This document shows, in pieces, positions 27,285-35,172 of a stretch of DNA of 64,000 nucleotides (positions are counted from its first letter, which is position 1; each line of letters begins with the position of its first letter). The DNA is from Microcella alkalica (GTDB lineage Bacteria; Actinomycetota; Actinomycetes; Actinomycetales; Microbacteriaceae), in the NCBI RefSeq assembly GCF_014137945.1, contig NZ_JACGWX010000002.1, positions 248,001 to 312,000 on the forward strand, given 5' to 3'. Position numbers and translations under genes: made by a program. Below the pieces are notes generated by a model. That model was not told the DNA's origin. It made no database searches and saw only the letters and a program-made list of their open reading frames with translations.

Positions 27285-28118
27285 TCAGGGCAGTGCGATG
27301 AGGGCTCCGGCCCCGGCCAGGCTCACGACGGCGGCGAGAGCCGCGCCCATGATGATCCGGAACAGCGCCCGCGACCGCGGCGCGCGCGCCACGACCATCG
27401 CGCCGAGCACGAGCAGCACGAGGCCCGCGGCGGCGCCGACGACGCTGAGCGGGCTCAGCATCCCGGGTCCGAGGACGCCGAGCACCGCCGCGACGGCCAG
27501 GCTGCCGAGCGCCACGAGCCCCGACGCCCGCGCGCCGACCCGATGCGGGAGGGCCCGGATCCCGTGCCGAGCGTCGTCCTCCAGGTCGGGCAGCACGTTC
27601 GCGAAGTGCGCGGCGATGCCGAGCAGTGCGCCCGTCGCGATCGCCCACCACTGCGCGCCGCGAGGGTCGGGGCCGGCGAGCGTCACGATGAGCGGGAGCG
27701 CGCCGAACCCGACGGCGTAGCAGGCGGTCGCGAGCAGACCGCGCTTGAGTCCGACGTTGTACGCCCAGCCCGAGATGAGGAACACGGCGTGCGCGATCGC
27801 CGCACCCGGCCCGAGGAGGAGGGACAGCGCGACCGCGCCGAGCGCCGCGGCGATCGCGAGCCCGAGCACGAGGCTCGCGTCGAGGTCGCCGCGGGCGATC
27901 GGTTTATCGGCGCGCCCGTCGACGGTGTCGCGCGCGGCGTCGATCGCGTCGTTCGACCAGCCGATCGACAGCTGCTGCAGCAGGATCGTGACCGCCAGCA
28001 GACCCGATCGCGCCGGCTCGAGACCGGAGGCGAGCCCGAGAGCGAGGGTCACGATCGACACGACGAGGGTGGGCCCGCCGTGTGCCGCGACGACGAGAGC
28101 GCGGAGCCGGAGGACCAT
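27285..28118 (-). CDS. UbiA-family prenyltransferase
   Basis: A 277-residue membrane enzyme with about eight helices. The first Asp-rich motif is NDAIDAARDTVDGRADKPIARG and the second is NVLPDLEDDARHGIRALP, both of which bind Mg2+-diphosphate in UbiA enzymes. It resembles the SCO3242-type UbiA proteins of actinobacteria, of unknown substrate; menaquinone MenA is a different branch. The ATG at 28118 has a TAGCAT -10 box 6 bases upstream, suggesting a leaderless mRNA. The promoter is back to back with that of the GH3 gene. Confidence 0.87.
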   Translation of the reverse strand: MVLRLRALVVAAHGGPTLVVSIVTLALGLASGLEPARSGLLAVTILLQQLSIGWSNDAIDAARDTVDGRADKPIARGDLDASLVLGLAIAAALGAVALSLLLGPGAAIAHAVFLISGWAYNVGLKRGLLATACYAVGFGALPLIVTLAGPDPRGAQWWAIATGALLGIAAHFANVLPDLEDDARHGIRALPHRVGARASGLVALGSLAVAAVLGVLGPGMLSPLSVVGAAAGLVLLVLGAMVVARAPRSRALFRIIMGAALAAVVSLAGAGALIALP

Positions 28119-28124
28119 GGGGTC

Positions 28125-28145
28125 ATGCTAGGCGCGGTCTACTCT
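28125..28145. promoter_or_regulatory. Divergent back-to-back -10 elements of ubiA-like and GH3 genes
   Basis: On the minus strand TAGCAT (28125-28130) lies 6 bases before the ATG at 28118. On the plus strand TACTCT (28140-28145) lies 6 bases before the ATG at 28152. Only 33 bases separate the two start codons, so each promoter's -35 region must fall inside the other gene. Confidence 0.5.
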
Positions 28146-28151
28146 GGAGGG

Positions 28152-29444
28152 ATGCGCCGACCCCCGCCGACGCTCGCCGCAGGACGCGCGCCCGACGCGC
28201 GCCCGGGCATCCATCGCGGCATCGTCGCACTCGCGCTCGGCCTCGCGACGCTGACGGCGTTCGCCGCCTGTGACCTGGGGCCGGTCCCCGAGCCGGCGGA
28301 GGAGCCGACGGCGATCACGCGCGGCGTCTCGGCACCGCCCGCCGCCGATCCGACAGAGATCCATGTCTCGCAGCGCATCGGCTCGATGACGACCGAGCAG
28401 AAGGTCGCCGCGCTCGTCATGGTGCATGTGCCCGGCACCGACGCCGCGGCGATCCGCGCTGTCATCGACGCTCACGAGCTTGGAGGCGTGATCCTCATGG
28501 GCGACAACATGGCGGGCGACCCGGCCGCCACCCTCGAGCTCACGAGCGGGCTCTCAGCCGATACCGGTCTTCCGCTGCTCACCGCCATCGACCAGGAGGG
28601 GGGGATCGTGCGCCGACTCCCGGGGGACGGCTGGCCGGCGGGCCGCGCGCTGCAGGGGGCCAATCCTCAGGCCGTCGAGGAGGCCTTCGCCGACCGCTCC
28701 GCCCTTGTCGCGAGCGCGGGTGTGCTCGTCAACTTCGGCGTCGTGGCCGACATCGAGATCGGCTCGGGTTCCTTCATCGGCCCCCGCACGCTCGGCGCCA
28801 CCCCCGAGGCCGCCGCCGAGCGCGTCGCGGCCGCGGTCCGCGGCGAGAAGGGGCGCGCGCTGTCGACTCTCAAGCACTTTCCCGGCCACGGAGCGAGCCC
28901 GGACGACTCGCACGTGAGCATCCCGACCTCGGGGGCATCCCTGGCGGAGTGGCGCGCCACGCACGCCGTCCCCTTCGCGGCCGGCATCGAGGCCGGCGCG
29001 CCGCTCGTGATGACCGGCCACCTGCGCTTCGACAGCGTCAGTCCGCTGCCGGCCTCGCTCTCTCCGACGTGGATCCGCATCCTTCGCGACGAACTCGCCT
29101 TCGACGGAGTCATCGTCACCGATGATCTGCTTATGCTTCAGCGCTCCGGCGACGCGCGCTACCGCGACCCGATCGAGAACGGCGTCCGCGCCCTCGCGGC
29201 GGGCAACGACCTTCTGCTCTACGTCCTCCCTGGCGATCCGTCGACGGTCGGATTCGAGGCGGGCGCTCTCGTGGATGCCCTGGTCGCCGCCGTCGCGTCC
29301 GGTCGCGTCGACGAGGCGGATGTCGACGACTCCCTGCGCCGGGTCCTCACGCTGCGGCGCGCGGCGTCCGGCGAATCGGGGCCGTACCGGGACTGCGGGC
29401 CGAAATGCCTCGGCGAATCGCCGCGAGCGCGCGACACGGCCTGA
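28152..29444 (+). CDS. Glycoside hydrolase family 3 lipoprotein (NagZ-like beta-N-acetylhexosaminidase)
   Basis: A 430-residue lipoprotein. The signal helix ends in FAAC with the lipidated Cys at 40. The GH3 N-terminal TIM barrel follows, with AIDQEGGIVRRL near 145-156, the loop KHFPGHG at 241-247 that carries the NagZ-type catalytic His, and the nucleophile region VTDDLL at 322-327 (Asp324). It should cleave N-acetylglucosamine from muropeptides or glycans at the cell surface. Start ATG 28152 follows GGAGGG; the upstream frame is not coding. It lacks the GH3 C-terminal domain, as NagZ does. Confidence 0.88.
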   Translation: MRRPPPTLAAGRAPDARPGIHRGIVALALGLATLTAFAACDLGPVPEPAEEPTAITRGVSAPPAADPTEIHVSQRIGSMTTEQKVAALVMVHVPGTDAAAIRAVIDAHELGGVILMGDNMAGDPAATLELTSGLSADTGLPLLTAIDQEGGIVRRLPGDGWPAGRALQGANPQAVEEAFADRSALVASAGVLVNFGVVADIEIGSGSFIGPRTLGATPEAAAERVAAAVRGEKGRALSTLKHFPGHGASPDDSHVSIPTSGASLAEWRATHAVPFAAGIEAGAPLVMTGHLRFDSVSPLPASLSPTWIRILRDELAFDGVIVTDDLLMLQRSGDARYRDPIENGVRALAAGNDLLLYVLPGDPSTVGFEAGALVDALVAAVASGRVDEADVDDSLRRVLTLRRAASGESGPYRDCGPKCLGESPRARDTA

Positions 29445-29460
29445 GAGGGCCAGCCGGGGG

Positions 29461-29715
29461 TCAGAGCGTCGGCAACTGGAAGTCGCGCACGGTCTTCACG
29501 TCGCCGCGCTCGCTCACGCCGCGCTCGGCGCTGTGCGGCTCCACCGTGAGGGCGAGCGTGCCGATCGCGGCGCCGCTCGCGAGCACAAGGCCCGCGAGCG
29601 CGAGCCCGATCGTGCGGTGGAAGCTCTCGCTCGCGGTCGCGGTCGCAGGCGTGCGAAGGGCGGCGCTCGTCAGCGCCGTCGCGGCCGCGCCGCTGCGCGC
29701 GAGCAGGCTCCACAT
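29461..29715 (-). CDS. Hypothetical small membrane protein
   Basis: An 84-residue protein with no recognised family. An N-terminal Ala/Thr-rich region (SGAAATALTSAALRTPATATA) leads to one helix (TIGLALAGLVLASGAAIGTLALTV), then a polar tail ending RDFQLPTL. ACGAGGAGCACCC before the ATG at 29715 is a good ribosome site. It converges with the GH3 gene and is divergent from the kinase-like gene. Confidence 0.5.
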   Translation of the reverse strand: MWSLLARSGAAATALTSAALRTPATATASESFHRTIGLALAGLVLASGAAIGTLALTVEPHSAERGVSERGDVKTVRDFQLPTL

Positions 29716-29895
29716 GGGTGCTCCTCGTCGGGTATGAGGAACTCGAGCGCGCAAGCACGCGCCCAGAGAGACGACCTCTTTTCGGGTTCGGTCGCTCGCG
29801 TCCATGCTATGTCGCGGGCTCGCCGGGCGCGAGGAGGCGCGGTGAGTTGCGGTCGAGAGCGCGCGGCGCGTTCGCGCACGGCGTCGGGATCATCC

Positions 29896-31140
29896 ATGAT
29901 GAGAGCGATGAGTGCCCCCGAGTCCCAGGTTCTGCACCGTGATGTGCTGCACGCCGTCGCCGGTTCGCTCGGTGCGACGCTCGTCGAGGCGCACGCGCTG
30001 CAGGTCGAGCCGACGGGTCAGGGTTTCACGCACGGGTACCGGGTCACTCTCCGCGACGAGGCCGGCGGCACGGCCGACCACACCGTTTTCGTCGAGACCT
30101 CGCCCCCCGACACGACGCGCACGGGGGTCCTCACCCTCACGCAGCCCGAGACGGGCGAGCGTGTCGATGTCTGGGTCTACCCGGCCGACCCCTCTCTGCC
30201 CGCGCTGCGCACCGCCGTGTACGCCGAGGCGGCGTCGATCGTCCTCGCCCGGCTCGGCCTGCCGGTCGAGGATCTCCGCGTGAGCCTCGCGGCATACCGC
30301 CCCGGCAAGCGCGCGGTCGTGCGCGTCGACACCGCGCGAACCGCCTACTTCCTCAAGGTCGTCCGCCCGCCCGCCGCCGAGCCGCTGCAGGCCAAGCACG
30401 CCCACTGGCGCCACGAGGGCGTCCCCGTGCCGACCGTCCTCGGCTGGAGCGAGGAGGGGCTCGTCGCCCTCGAGGCGCTCGCCGGGTCGGAGCTCATCTC
30501 CGTGCTCGACCGCGTCCCGGGGCCGGATGCCCTGCTCGACGAGATCGTCCGCCTCATGCAGCGCATCGCCGCCGTCCCGTCGACCGCGCCCGCGCGCGCG
30601 TCCCTCGTCCGACGGCTCGACTGGTACGAGGAGCGCCTGGTGGAGCAGCTGCCCGCCTACGACGGCCTCATCGAGACGACCTCCCGAGCGATCGCCCGGC
30701 GCTTCCGGGCGGGCGGCGCTCCGCCGCCGAGCCGCACGGTGCACGGCGACCTGCACCTTGCCCAGCTCCTCGTCGATCCGAGCGCACCCACGACGATCAC
30801 GGGGGTTCTCGACATCGACACCTCCGGCTGGGGCGACCCGGCGGATGACGCCGCCGCGCTCTACGCCCACCTCATCGCCACGGTCGTCCACGACGGCGGC
30901 AGCCGGGCGACCCTCCGAGCCTCGCGCGCCTCGGTGCTCGCCGACGGCTGGCGCCGCCGCTGGTTCGCGTGGCCCGAGGCCGGGTTCGCCGATCGGGCCC
31001 ACTCGATCGCGGCCACGCAACTCCTCGGGCACGCCCTCGCTCGATCCGCCGCCGGATCCGACGATGCCGCCGTGCTCATCGAGCGCGCGCATCGCGTGGT
31101 CGCCGCCGTCGACGCGCCCCTGACCTCCGCCGTCTGGTGA
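29896..31140 (+). CDS. Aminoglycoside phosphotransferase (APH) family protein
   Basis: A 414-residue protein-kinase-like enzyme. The catalytic loop SRTVHGDLHLAQLLVD (HGDLH) and the metal-binding LDIDTSGWGDPADDAAAL (DxD then GDP) are clear. The N-lobe has TVFVETSPPD and AYFLKVV, a possible ATP lysine. This is a broad family of small-molecule kinases (antibiotics, choline, maltose, and others), so the substrate is not known and resistance should not be assumed. Starts at 29896, 29899 and 29908 are all possible; the first is listed. The N-terminal about 100 residues resemble maltokinase-like N-caps, an inference. Confidence 0.75.
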   Translation: MMRAMSAPESQVLHRDVLHAVAGSLGATLVEAHALQVEPTGQGFTHGYRVTLRDEAGGTADHTVFVETSPPDTTRTGVLTLTQPETGERVDVWVYPADPSLPALRTAVYAEAASIVLARLGLPVEDLRVSLAAYRPGKRAVVRVDTARTAYFLKVVRPPAAEPLQAKHAHWRHEGVPVPTVLGWSEEGLVALEALAGSELISVLDRVPGPDALLDEIVRLMQRIAAVPSTAPARASLVRRLDWYEERLVEQLPAYDGLIETTSRAIARRFRAGGAPPPSRTVHGDLHLAQLLVDPSAPTTITGVLDIDTSGWGDPADDAAALYAHLIATVVHDGGSRATLRASRASVLADGWRRRWFAWPEAGFADRAHSIAATQLLGHALARSAAGSDDAAVLIERAHRVVAAVDAPLTSAVW

Positions 31141-31156
31141 GCGCGGTGCCCGCGGG

Positions 31157-31170
31157 TGAGAGTTCTCTCA
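31157..31170. promoter_or_regulatory. Palindromic operator, site A (TGAGAG-TT-CTCTCA)
   Basis: A perfect palindrome with a 2-base centre, 105 bases upstream of the SPD-tail protein gene. Read as GTGAGAGTTCTCTCATCC it matches site B (33913-33926, minus strand) at 17 of 18 positions, in the same orientation relative to the downstream gene. It is a likely binding site of the adjacent response regulator. Confidence 0.7.
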
Positions 31171-31274
31171 TCCCCGGGCCGTTGGCCGCGCATCCTGGCA
31201 CCATGGAGGAGGGCGCGACCCGCGCGCCCCGCCGTGCACCCGCCGGAGCGCCCGATCGCCCAGGGAGGATCGCC

Positions 31275-31643
31275 ATGTCACAGAGTGGTTGGATCGCCCT
31301 CGGCGCCGCGTCGGCGCTTGGCCTCGGCGTGCTCGCCGGGAGCGCCATGACCGCCGCGACCGCGATGCCGCTCGCCAACTCCAGCGAGAGCGTCGACGTC
31401 GCCCCGATCTCGAATCTCCGGGGCGACGTGAAGTTCTTCGCGGGCTCACGAGATGATCGCGTCACGGTGCCGGGCAGCGCCCCCGCCCCGACCGCGTCGT
31501 CAGCGCCCGCGCCGGTTCCGGCCGCGCCTGTCGCCCCGGCGGAGTCGGTATTGAGCCCGGACAGCCCCGACAGCCCGGACAGCCCCGACAGCCCGGACGG
31601 CCCGGACGGCCCCGACAGCCCGGACGGCTCCGACGAGGACTAG
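31275..31643 (+). CDS. Secreted or membrane-tethered protein with acidic Ser-Pro-Asp tail
   Basis: A 122-residue protein with an N-terminal helix (SGWIALGAASALGLGVLAGSAMTAATA, signal or anchor). A middle segment follows (SNLRGDVKFFAGSRDDRVTV), then Pro/Ala linker and a C-terminal run of DSP/DGP triplets ending DGSDED. No family is recognised. The ATG at 31275 follows GGGAGG; an in-frame ATG at 31203 would add 24 residues without helping the signal. The operator 31157-31170 upstream and the two-component genes just downstream (converging) suggest it is a target of that system and perhaps an envelope-stress or ion-related effector. Confidence 0.6.
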   Translation: MSQSGWIALGAASALGLGVLAGSAMTAATAMPLANSSESVDVAPISNLRGDVKFFAGSRDDRVTVPGSAPAPTASSAPAPVPAAPVAPAESVLSPDSPDSPDSPDSPDGPDGPDSPDGSDED

Positions 31644-31658
31644 CGCCTCGCCCGCGAC

Positions 31659-32324
31659 TCATACGAGCCGATACCCCATGCCGCGCACCGTCTCGATACG
31701 GTCGGCACCGATTTTTCCCCGCAGGTAGCGGACGTAGACGTCGACCACGTTCGAACTGGGGTCGAAATCGAAACCCCATACTCGAGACAGGAGCTGTTCC
31801 CGCGACAGGACCTGGTCGGGGTGCTGGAGGAATTGCTCGGCAAGCGCGAACTCTCGCGCGGAGAGATCGATCGACTGCTGGCCGACCCTGATGCGCCGGG
31901 TGCGAAAGTCGAGCTCGAGGTCACCATGCCGAAGAACAGCTTCGTCAGCGGTGCTCCGCCCCGATTCCCGCAACCGCAGACGGATGCGCGCCAGTAGCTC
32001 ATCGAACTTGAACGGTTTGGGCACGTAGTCGTTCGCCCCGGCGTCGAGCCCCTGGACGGTGTCGTCGAGGCTGACGCGCGCCGTCAGCATGATGACAGGG
32101 GTTGCGAGACCGCTCGCGCGCATACGCCTGAGCACGTCGAAGCCGTCCATCCCGCCCGGGAGGCCCACGTCGAGCAGTACGAGGTCGAACGAGCCGGTTT
32201 CGAGATAGTCGAGCGCCTCGCGCCCCGATCCGACCACCGTAGGGGCGTAGCCGCTGGCTGTGAGCCCCTTCTCGACGAAGTTCGCGATGCGCGCCTCGTC
32301 CTCGACGACGAGGATGCTGGTCAT
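31659..32324 (-). CDS. Two-component response regulator, OmpR/PhoB family
   Basis: A 221-residue transcription factor. The receiver domain has acidic ED at 8-9, the phospho-acceptor Asp52 in LVLLDVGLPGG, Thr in MLTARV and Lys in VPKPFKFDELL. The C-terminal winged helix shows LSAREFALAEQFLQHPDQVLSREQLLSRVWG and NVVDVYVRYLRGKIG. It is cotranscribed with the kinase gene (4-base overlap at 32321-32324). Two near-identical palindromes at 31157 and 33913 are good candidates for its sites. Confidence 0.95.
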   Translation of the reverse strand: MTSILVVEDEARIANFVEKGLTASGYAPTVVGSGREALDYLETGSFDLVLLDVGLPGGMDGFDVLRRMRASGLATPVIMLTARVSLDDTVQGLDAGANDYVPKPFKFDELLARIRLRLRESGRSTADEAVLRHGDLELDFRTRRIRVGQQSIDLSAREFALAEQFLQHPDQVLSREQLLSRVWGFDFDPSSNVVDVYVRYLRGKIGADRIETVRGMGYRLV

Positions 32325-33871
32325 CGGGCCTCTCCCTCAGCAGGGGCCGCAAAGTCGAGATCGAACGCCCCCGGGGACGCGGGAGCCTCCGAGTCGACCG
32401 GCACGACGATTCCGAAGCGAGAGCCCGCCGGCGAGGTCTCCAGGTTGACATGCCCGCCGTGCGCGCGGGCGATCGCAGCGACGATCGACAGGCCGAGGCC
32501 GGAGCCGGCGACGCCGCGTCCTGCGTCGGCACGACCGAAGCGCTCGAAGATGCGTGTGCGGGACTCCTCGGGGATTCCGGGTCCTTCATCAGCGACCCAG
32601 AACTCGACGCCCCCCCGGTAGGCGCTCGAGCCGATGCGGATGGTCGACCCGGCAGGGGAGTGCTTCGCCGCATTGTCGGCGAGCTGGAGCCAGGCCTGCG
32701 TGATGCGGCTCTGCGACACCGCGGCGACGATCGGCAGGGAGCTTGCGAGCACCCACGTGTGGCCACCGATCGCCTGAGCCTTGCCGAAGACGGCTGCCGT
32801 GAGATCGGCGACGTCCGTCGGCTCCGTCGGGAGCTGACCGCCCTCCGTTCGCGCGAGGTCATCGATGTCGCTCACAAGCTCCGACATGCGGTCGAGCTCA
32901 TCGATCGCGATGTCGCGGACCGCCCGCACCTCCGACGGATTTCCCGGATCGAGCAGCTCCAGATGGCCGCGGACGATCGTGATGGGCGTCTTGAGCTCAT
33001 GGCGAACGTCGTCGAGCAGCTGGCGTTGGGCAGTGAGCGCGCCGTCGATGCGATCGAGCATCTCGTTGACCGTGGTCGTGAGAGCGCCGAGGTCGTCGCG
33101 TGTGCTCACGGGGATCCGCTCTGCTGTGTTCCTGGCGGTGATCCGCTCGGCGGCGAGCCGGAGCTCGCGCAGCGGGGAGAGCAGTCGCCCGGCGACGAAC
33201 CACCCGACGGCGCCGACGAGAAGGATCGTCAGGGCGCTGAGCCACGCGTAGCCGACGAAGGCGCCGCCGACCTCGTCGACCTCGCGCTGCACGTCGATCG
33301 CGGTGATGAAGGCCCCTCTCTCGGTCGACCCGGAGATCTCGACGGGGGCGACGACGTATCGGACGGCTCGGACCCCCTCGAGGAGATCGGTGGTGGCCGT
33401 TCCGAGCACGACGGTGCCGCCCTGCGACTCCTCCCACGCTCTTGCGAGCAGAGCTGGGTCGTCGGCGAGCTCGAACGAGACCTCGACGCTCGGCTGCCAG
33501 GCGGGTTCGCCGTTCAGGAGCGCGATGCTGCTCTCATGCCGACCCGGTACGACGAACGACAGGATCGCCTCGAGGGCCTCGCCGACCGTCTCGTACGTGG
33601 GCGAGGCCGCGAGCTCGCCGCCTTCCCCCTCGACCGGCTCGTCCACTGCAGGCTCGTCGACCGCGGCCGCGGCGGGAGGATTGGCGAGGACCTGCCGAGC
33701 CGACTCGACGGCGGCCAGCAGCTCCAGGTCGATGCTCTCGATGACCCGTTCGCGCTGCACGAAGTAGGCGCTGATGCCGGCGAACGACATCCCGACGGTC
33801 GTGATGATGAGGATGACAGCGAGGATGCGCGCGCGAACCGACCAGGTCGGGACAGCGATCGCGCGCACCAT
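32321..33871 (-). CDS. Two-component sensor histidine kinase
   Basis: A 516-residue membrane kinase. Helix 1 (about 16-38) and helix 2 (about 208-229) enclose an extracytoplasmic sensor of some 170 residues. A HAMP linker, then the HisKA box with His291 (DDVRHELKTPITIVRGHLELL), and the ATPase with N-box LADNAAKHSPAG and GPGIPEESRTRIFERFGR then GSGLGLSIV follow. The frame is open further upstream, but the ATG at 33871 was chosen because GATAAT lies 6 bases before it and helix 1 begins soon after. The mRNA therefore looks leaderless. Site B lies 42-55 bases upstream. Confidence 0.93.
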   Translation of the reverse strand: MVRAIAVPTWSVRARILAVILIITTVGMSFAGISAYFVQRERVIESIDLELLAAVESARQVLANPPAAAAVDEPAVDEPVEGEGGELAASPTYETVGEALEAILSFVVPGRHESSIALLNGEPAWQPSVEVSFELADDPALLARAWEESQGGTVVLGTATTDLLEGVRAVRYVVAPVEISGSTERGAFITAIDVQREVDEVGGAFVGYAWLSALTILLVGAVGWFVAGRLLSPLRELRLAAERITARNTAERIPVSTRDDLGALTTTVNEMLDRIDGALTAQRQLLDDVRHELKTPITIVRGHLELLDPGNPSEVRAVRDIAIDELDRMSELVSDIDDLARTEGGQLPTEPTDVADLTAAVFGKAQAIGGHTWVLASSLPIVAAVSQSRITQAWLQLADNAAKHSPAGSTIRIGSSAYRGGVEFWVADEGPGIPEESRTRIFERFGRADAGRGVAGSGLGLSIVAAIARAHGGHVNLETSPAGSRFGIVVPVDSEAPASPGAFDLDFAAPAEGEAR

Positions 33872-33877
33872 GCCCTC

Positions 33878-33883
33878 ATTATC
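33878..33883 (-). promoter_or_regulatory. -10 element of the histidine kinase operon
   Basis: GATAAT on the minus strand ends 6 bases before the ATG at 33871, which implies a leaderless transcript. The palindrome at 33913-33926 lies about 30 bases upstream of it, in an activator position. Confidence 0.6.
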
Positions 33884-33912
33884 GGCACCGAGGCTCAGGG
33901 AGACCCCCCGGA

Positions 33913-33926
33913 TGAGAGGACTCTCA
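33913..33926. promoter_or_regulatory. Palindromic operator, site B (TGAGAG-GA-CTCTCA)
   Basis: On the minus strand it reads GTGAGAGTCCTCTCATCC, differing from site A by one base. It lies in the short gap between the App1-like gene and the kinase gene. This fits autoregulation of the two-component operon. Confidence 0.7.
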
Positions 33927-33933
33927 CTCCGCG

Positions 33934-35007
33934 TCAGTCGAGGCGCGGGGTGTCCTCCGGGGCGATGACGCCCGCCAGTCCGAGCTCGAGCGCGAGCCCC
34001 GCGCCGTCCGGTGCCGAGACCCATGGGGCCGTCGTGACCGACCGCTCGGCGTCGTCGACCTGCCGCCTGCCTCCCGCGAGCACCGCCTCGCCGGGCGACA
34101 GCTCACGGATCGCGACCGCCCGCACGTTCTCGGGGTGGGCCGCGGAGAAGTCGCGGTAGAGATCCGCGTCGTGCTGCCCGTCATCTCCGACGAGGATCCA
34201 CCGGATGGTCGGGAACTCGCGCGCGAGGCGCTCGAGGCTCTCGCGCTTGTGGTCGCGCCCGCTGCGGAAGAGGCGATCGTGCGTGGGCCCCCAGTCGGTC
34301 AGGAGCAGGGTGCCGTCGGGGTAGAGGTGGCGCGAGAGGAAGCGGTCGAGGGTGGGCGCGACGTTCCACGCCCCGGTCGAGAGGTACACGACGGGGCAGG
34401 ACGGGTTCTCGCGCACGATGCGCTCGTAGAGCACGGCCATGCCCGGCACCGCCTGGCGCGCGTGCTCGTTGAGGACGAACGTGTTCCAGGCGGCGAGGAA
34501 GGGCCGGGGGAGCGCGGTGACCATGACGGTGTCGTCGATGTCGCTCAGGAGGCCGACCCGGGCATCCGGCTGCACGACGTAGACCGGCGCCTTCACGGCC
34601 GGGGTGTCCTCCACCTGCAGCTCGATCGTGCGCAGGCCCGGTTCGAGCTCGACGGCGACATCGACGTCGACGACCCCGCCGCGATCGGCGTAGACGGTGA
34701 ACTCCTGACCGTCGACGCGGACGACGACCTCGGCGCCGCCGATCGCGATGCTCGTGAAGCTCCGCCAGCCGCGGATGGCCCTCGCGGGCTTGCGCAGGTC
34801 GAATCCCGGCTTGACCAGCAGAACGCGGCACAGGACGCGCACGAAGCCGGGCCCTCCGTAGCCGCTGTACGGCAGAACGATCGGCACCAGACCGCGCTTG
34901 CGGCCGCGGCGCTCGCGCGTGCGATGGATCGAGTCCTCGAAGGCGGCCGCCCTGCGGGCCCATGACGACCGCGGCTCTGGCTCGGGATCGGGAGTGACGG
35001 CCGGCAT
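33934..35007 (-). CDS. App1/DUF2183 family phosphatidate phosphatase-like protein
   Basis: A 357-residue protein. The C-terminal haloacid-dehalogenase-type domain has the catalytic DxDDT motif in LLSDIDDTVMVTALPRP, then LSTGAWNV and GRDHKRESLERLAREFPTIRWILVGDDGQHDADLY, all features of the App1 (DUF2183) family. In yeast App1 dephosphorylates phosphatidate; the bacterial substrate is unknown. The N-terminal half (PYSGYGGPGFVRVLCRVLLVKPG) is the usual beta-rich family part. It reads into the kinase gene direction but site B and a promoter separate them. Divergent from the TetR gene. Confidence 0.88.
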   Translation of the reverse strand: MPAVTPDPEPEPRSSWARRAAAFEDSIHRTRERRGRKRGLVPIVLPYSGYGGPGFVRVLCRVLLVKPGFDLRKPARAIRGWRSFTSIAIGGAEVVVRVDGQEFTVYADRGGVVDVDVAVELEPGLRTIELQVEDTPAVKAPVYVVQPDARVGLLSDIDDTVMVTALPRPFLAAWNTFVLNEHARQAVPGMAVLYERIVRENPSCPVVYLSTGAWNVAPTLDRFLSRHLYPDGTLLLTDWGPTHDRLFRSGRDHKRESLERLAREFPTIRWILVGDDGQHDADLYRDFSAAHPENVRAVAIRELSPGEAVLAGGRRQVDDAERSVTTAPWVSAPDGAGLALELGLAGVIAPEDTPRLD

Positions 35008-35086
35008 CGCTCCAGTCTGTCACGGGGGTCGGGGAGCTCGCGAAGCGCGCCGATGTTCGCGGCCGCGAACAGCGTCGCGACGCGGA

Positions 35087-35105
35087 GGAATATTCCTGAC
35101 AGGAA
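35087..35105. promoter_or_regulatory. Overlapping palindromes upstream of tetR-like gene
   Basis: GGAATATTCC (35087-35096) and TTCCTGACAGGAA (35093-35105) share TTCC. CTGACA at 35096-35101 resembles a -35 with TCAATT 18 bases later. This AT-rich spot stands out in a GC-rich gap and is a candidate operator for the TetR protein, between divergent genes. Confidence 0.45.
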
Positions 35106-35172
35106 AACCAGTCGATGTCTCAATTTGCGCGGTACCATCGCATCAGCCCGGTCGTCGAAAGGTACCCAGCCC

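Noticed and set aside
29896-31140. Aminoglycoside resistance gene
   Set aside because: The APH fold is clear but the family is broad, and there is no resistance context. Resistance should not be inferred.
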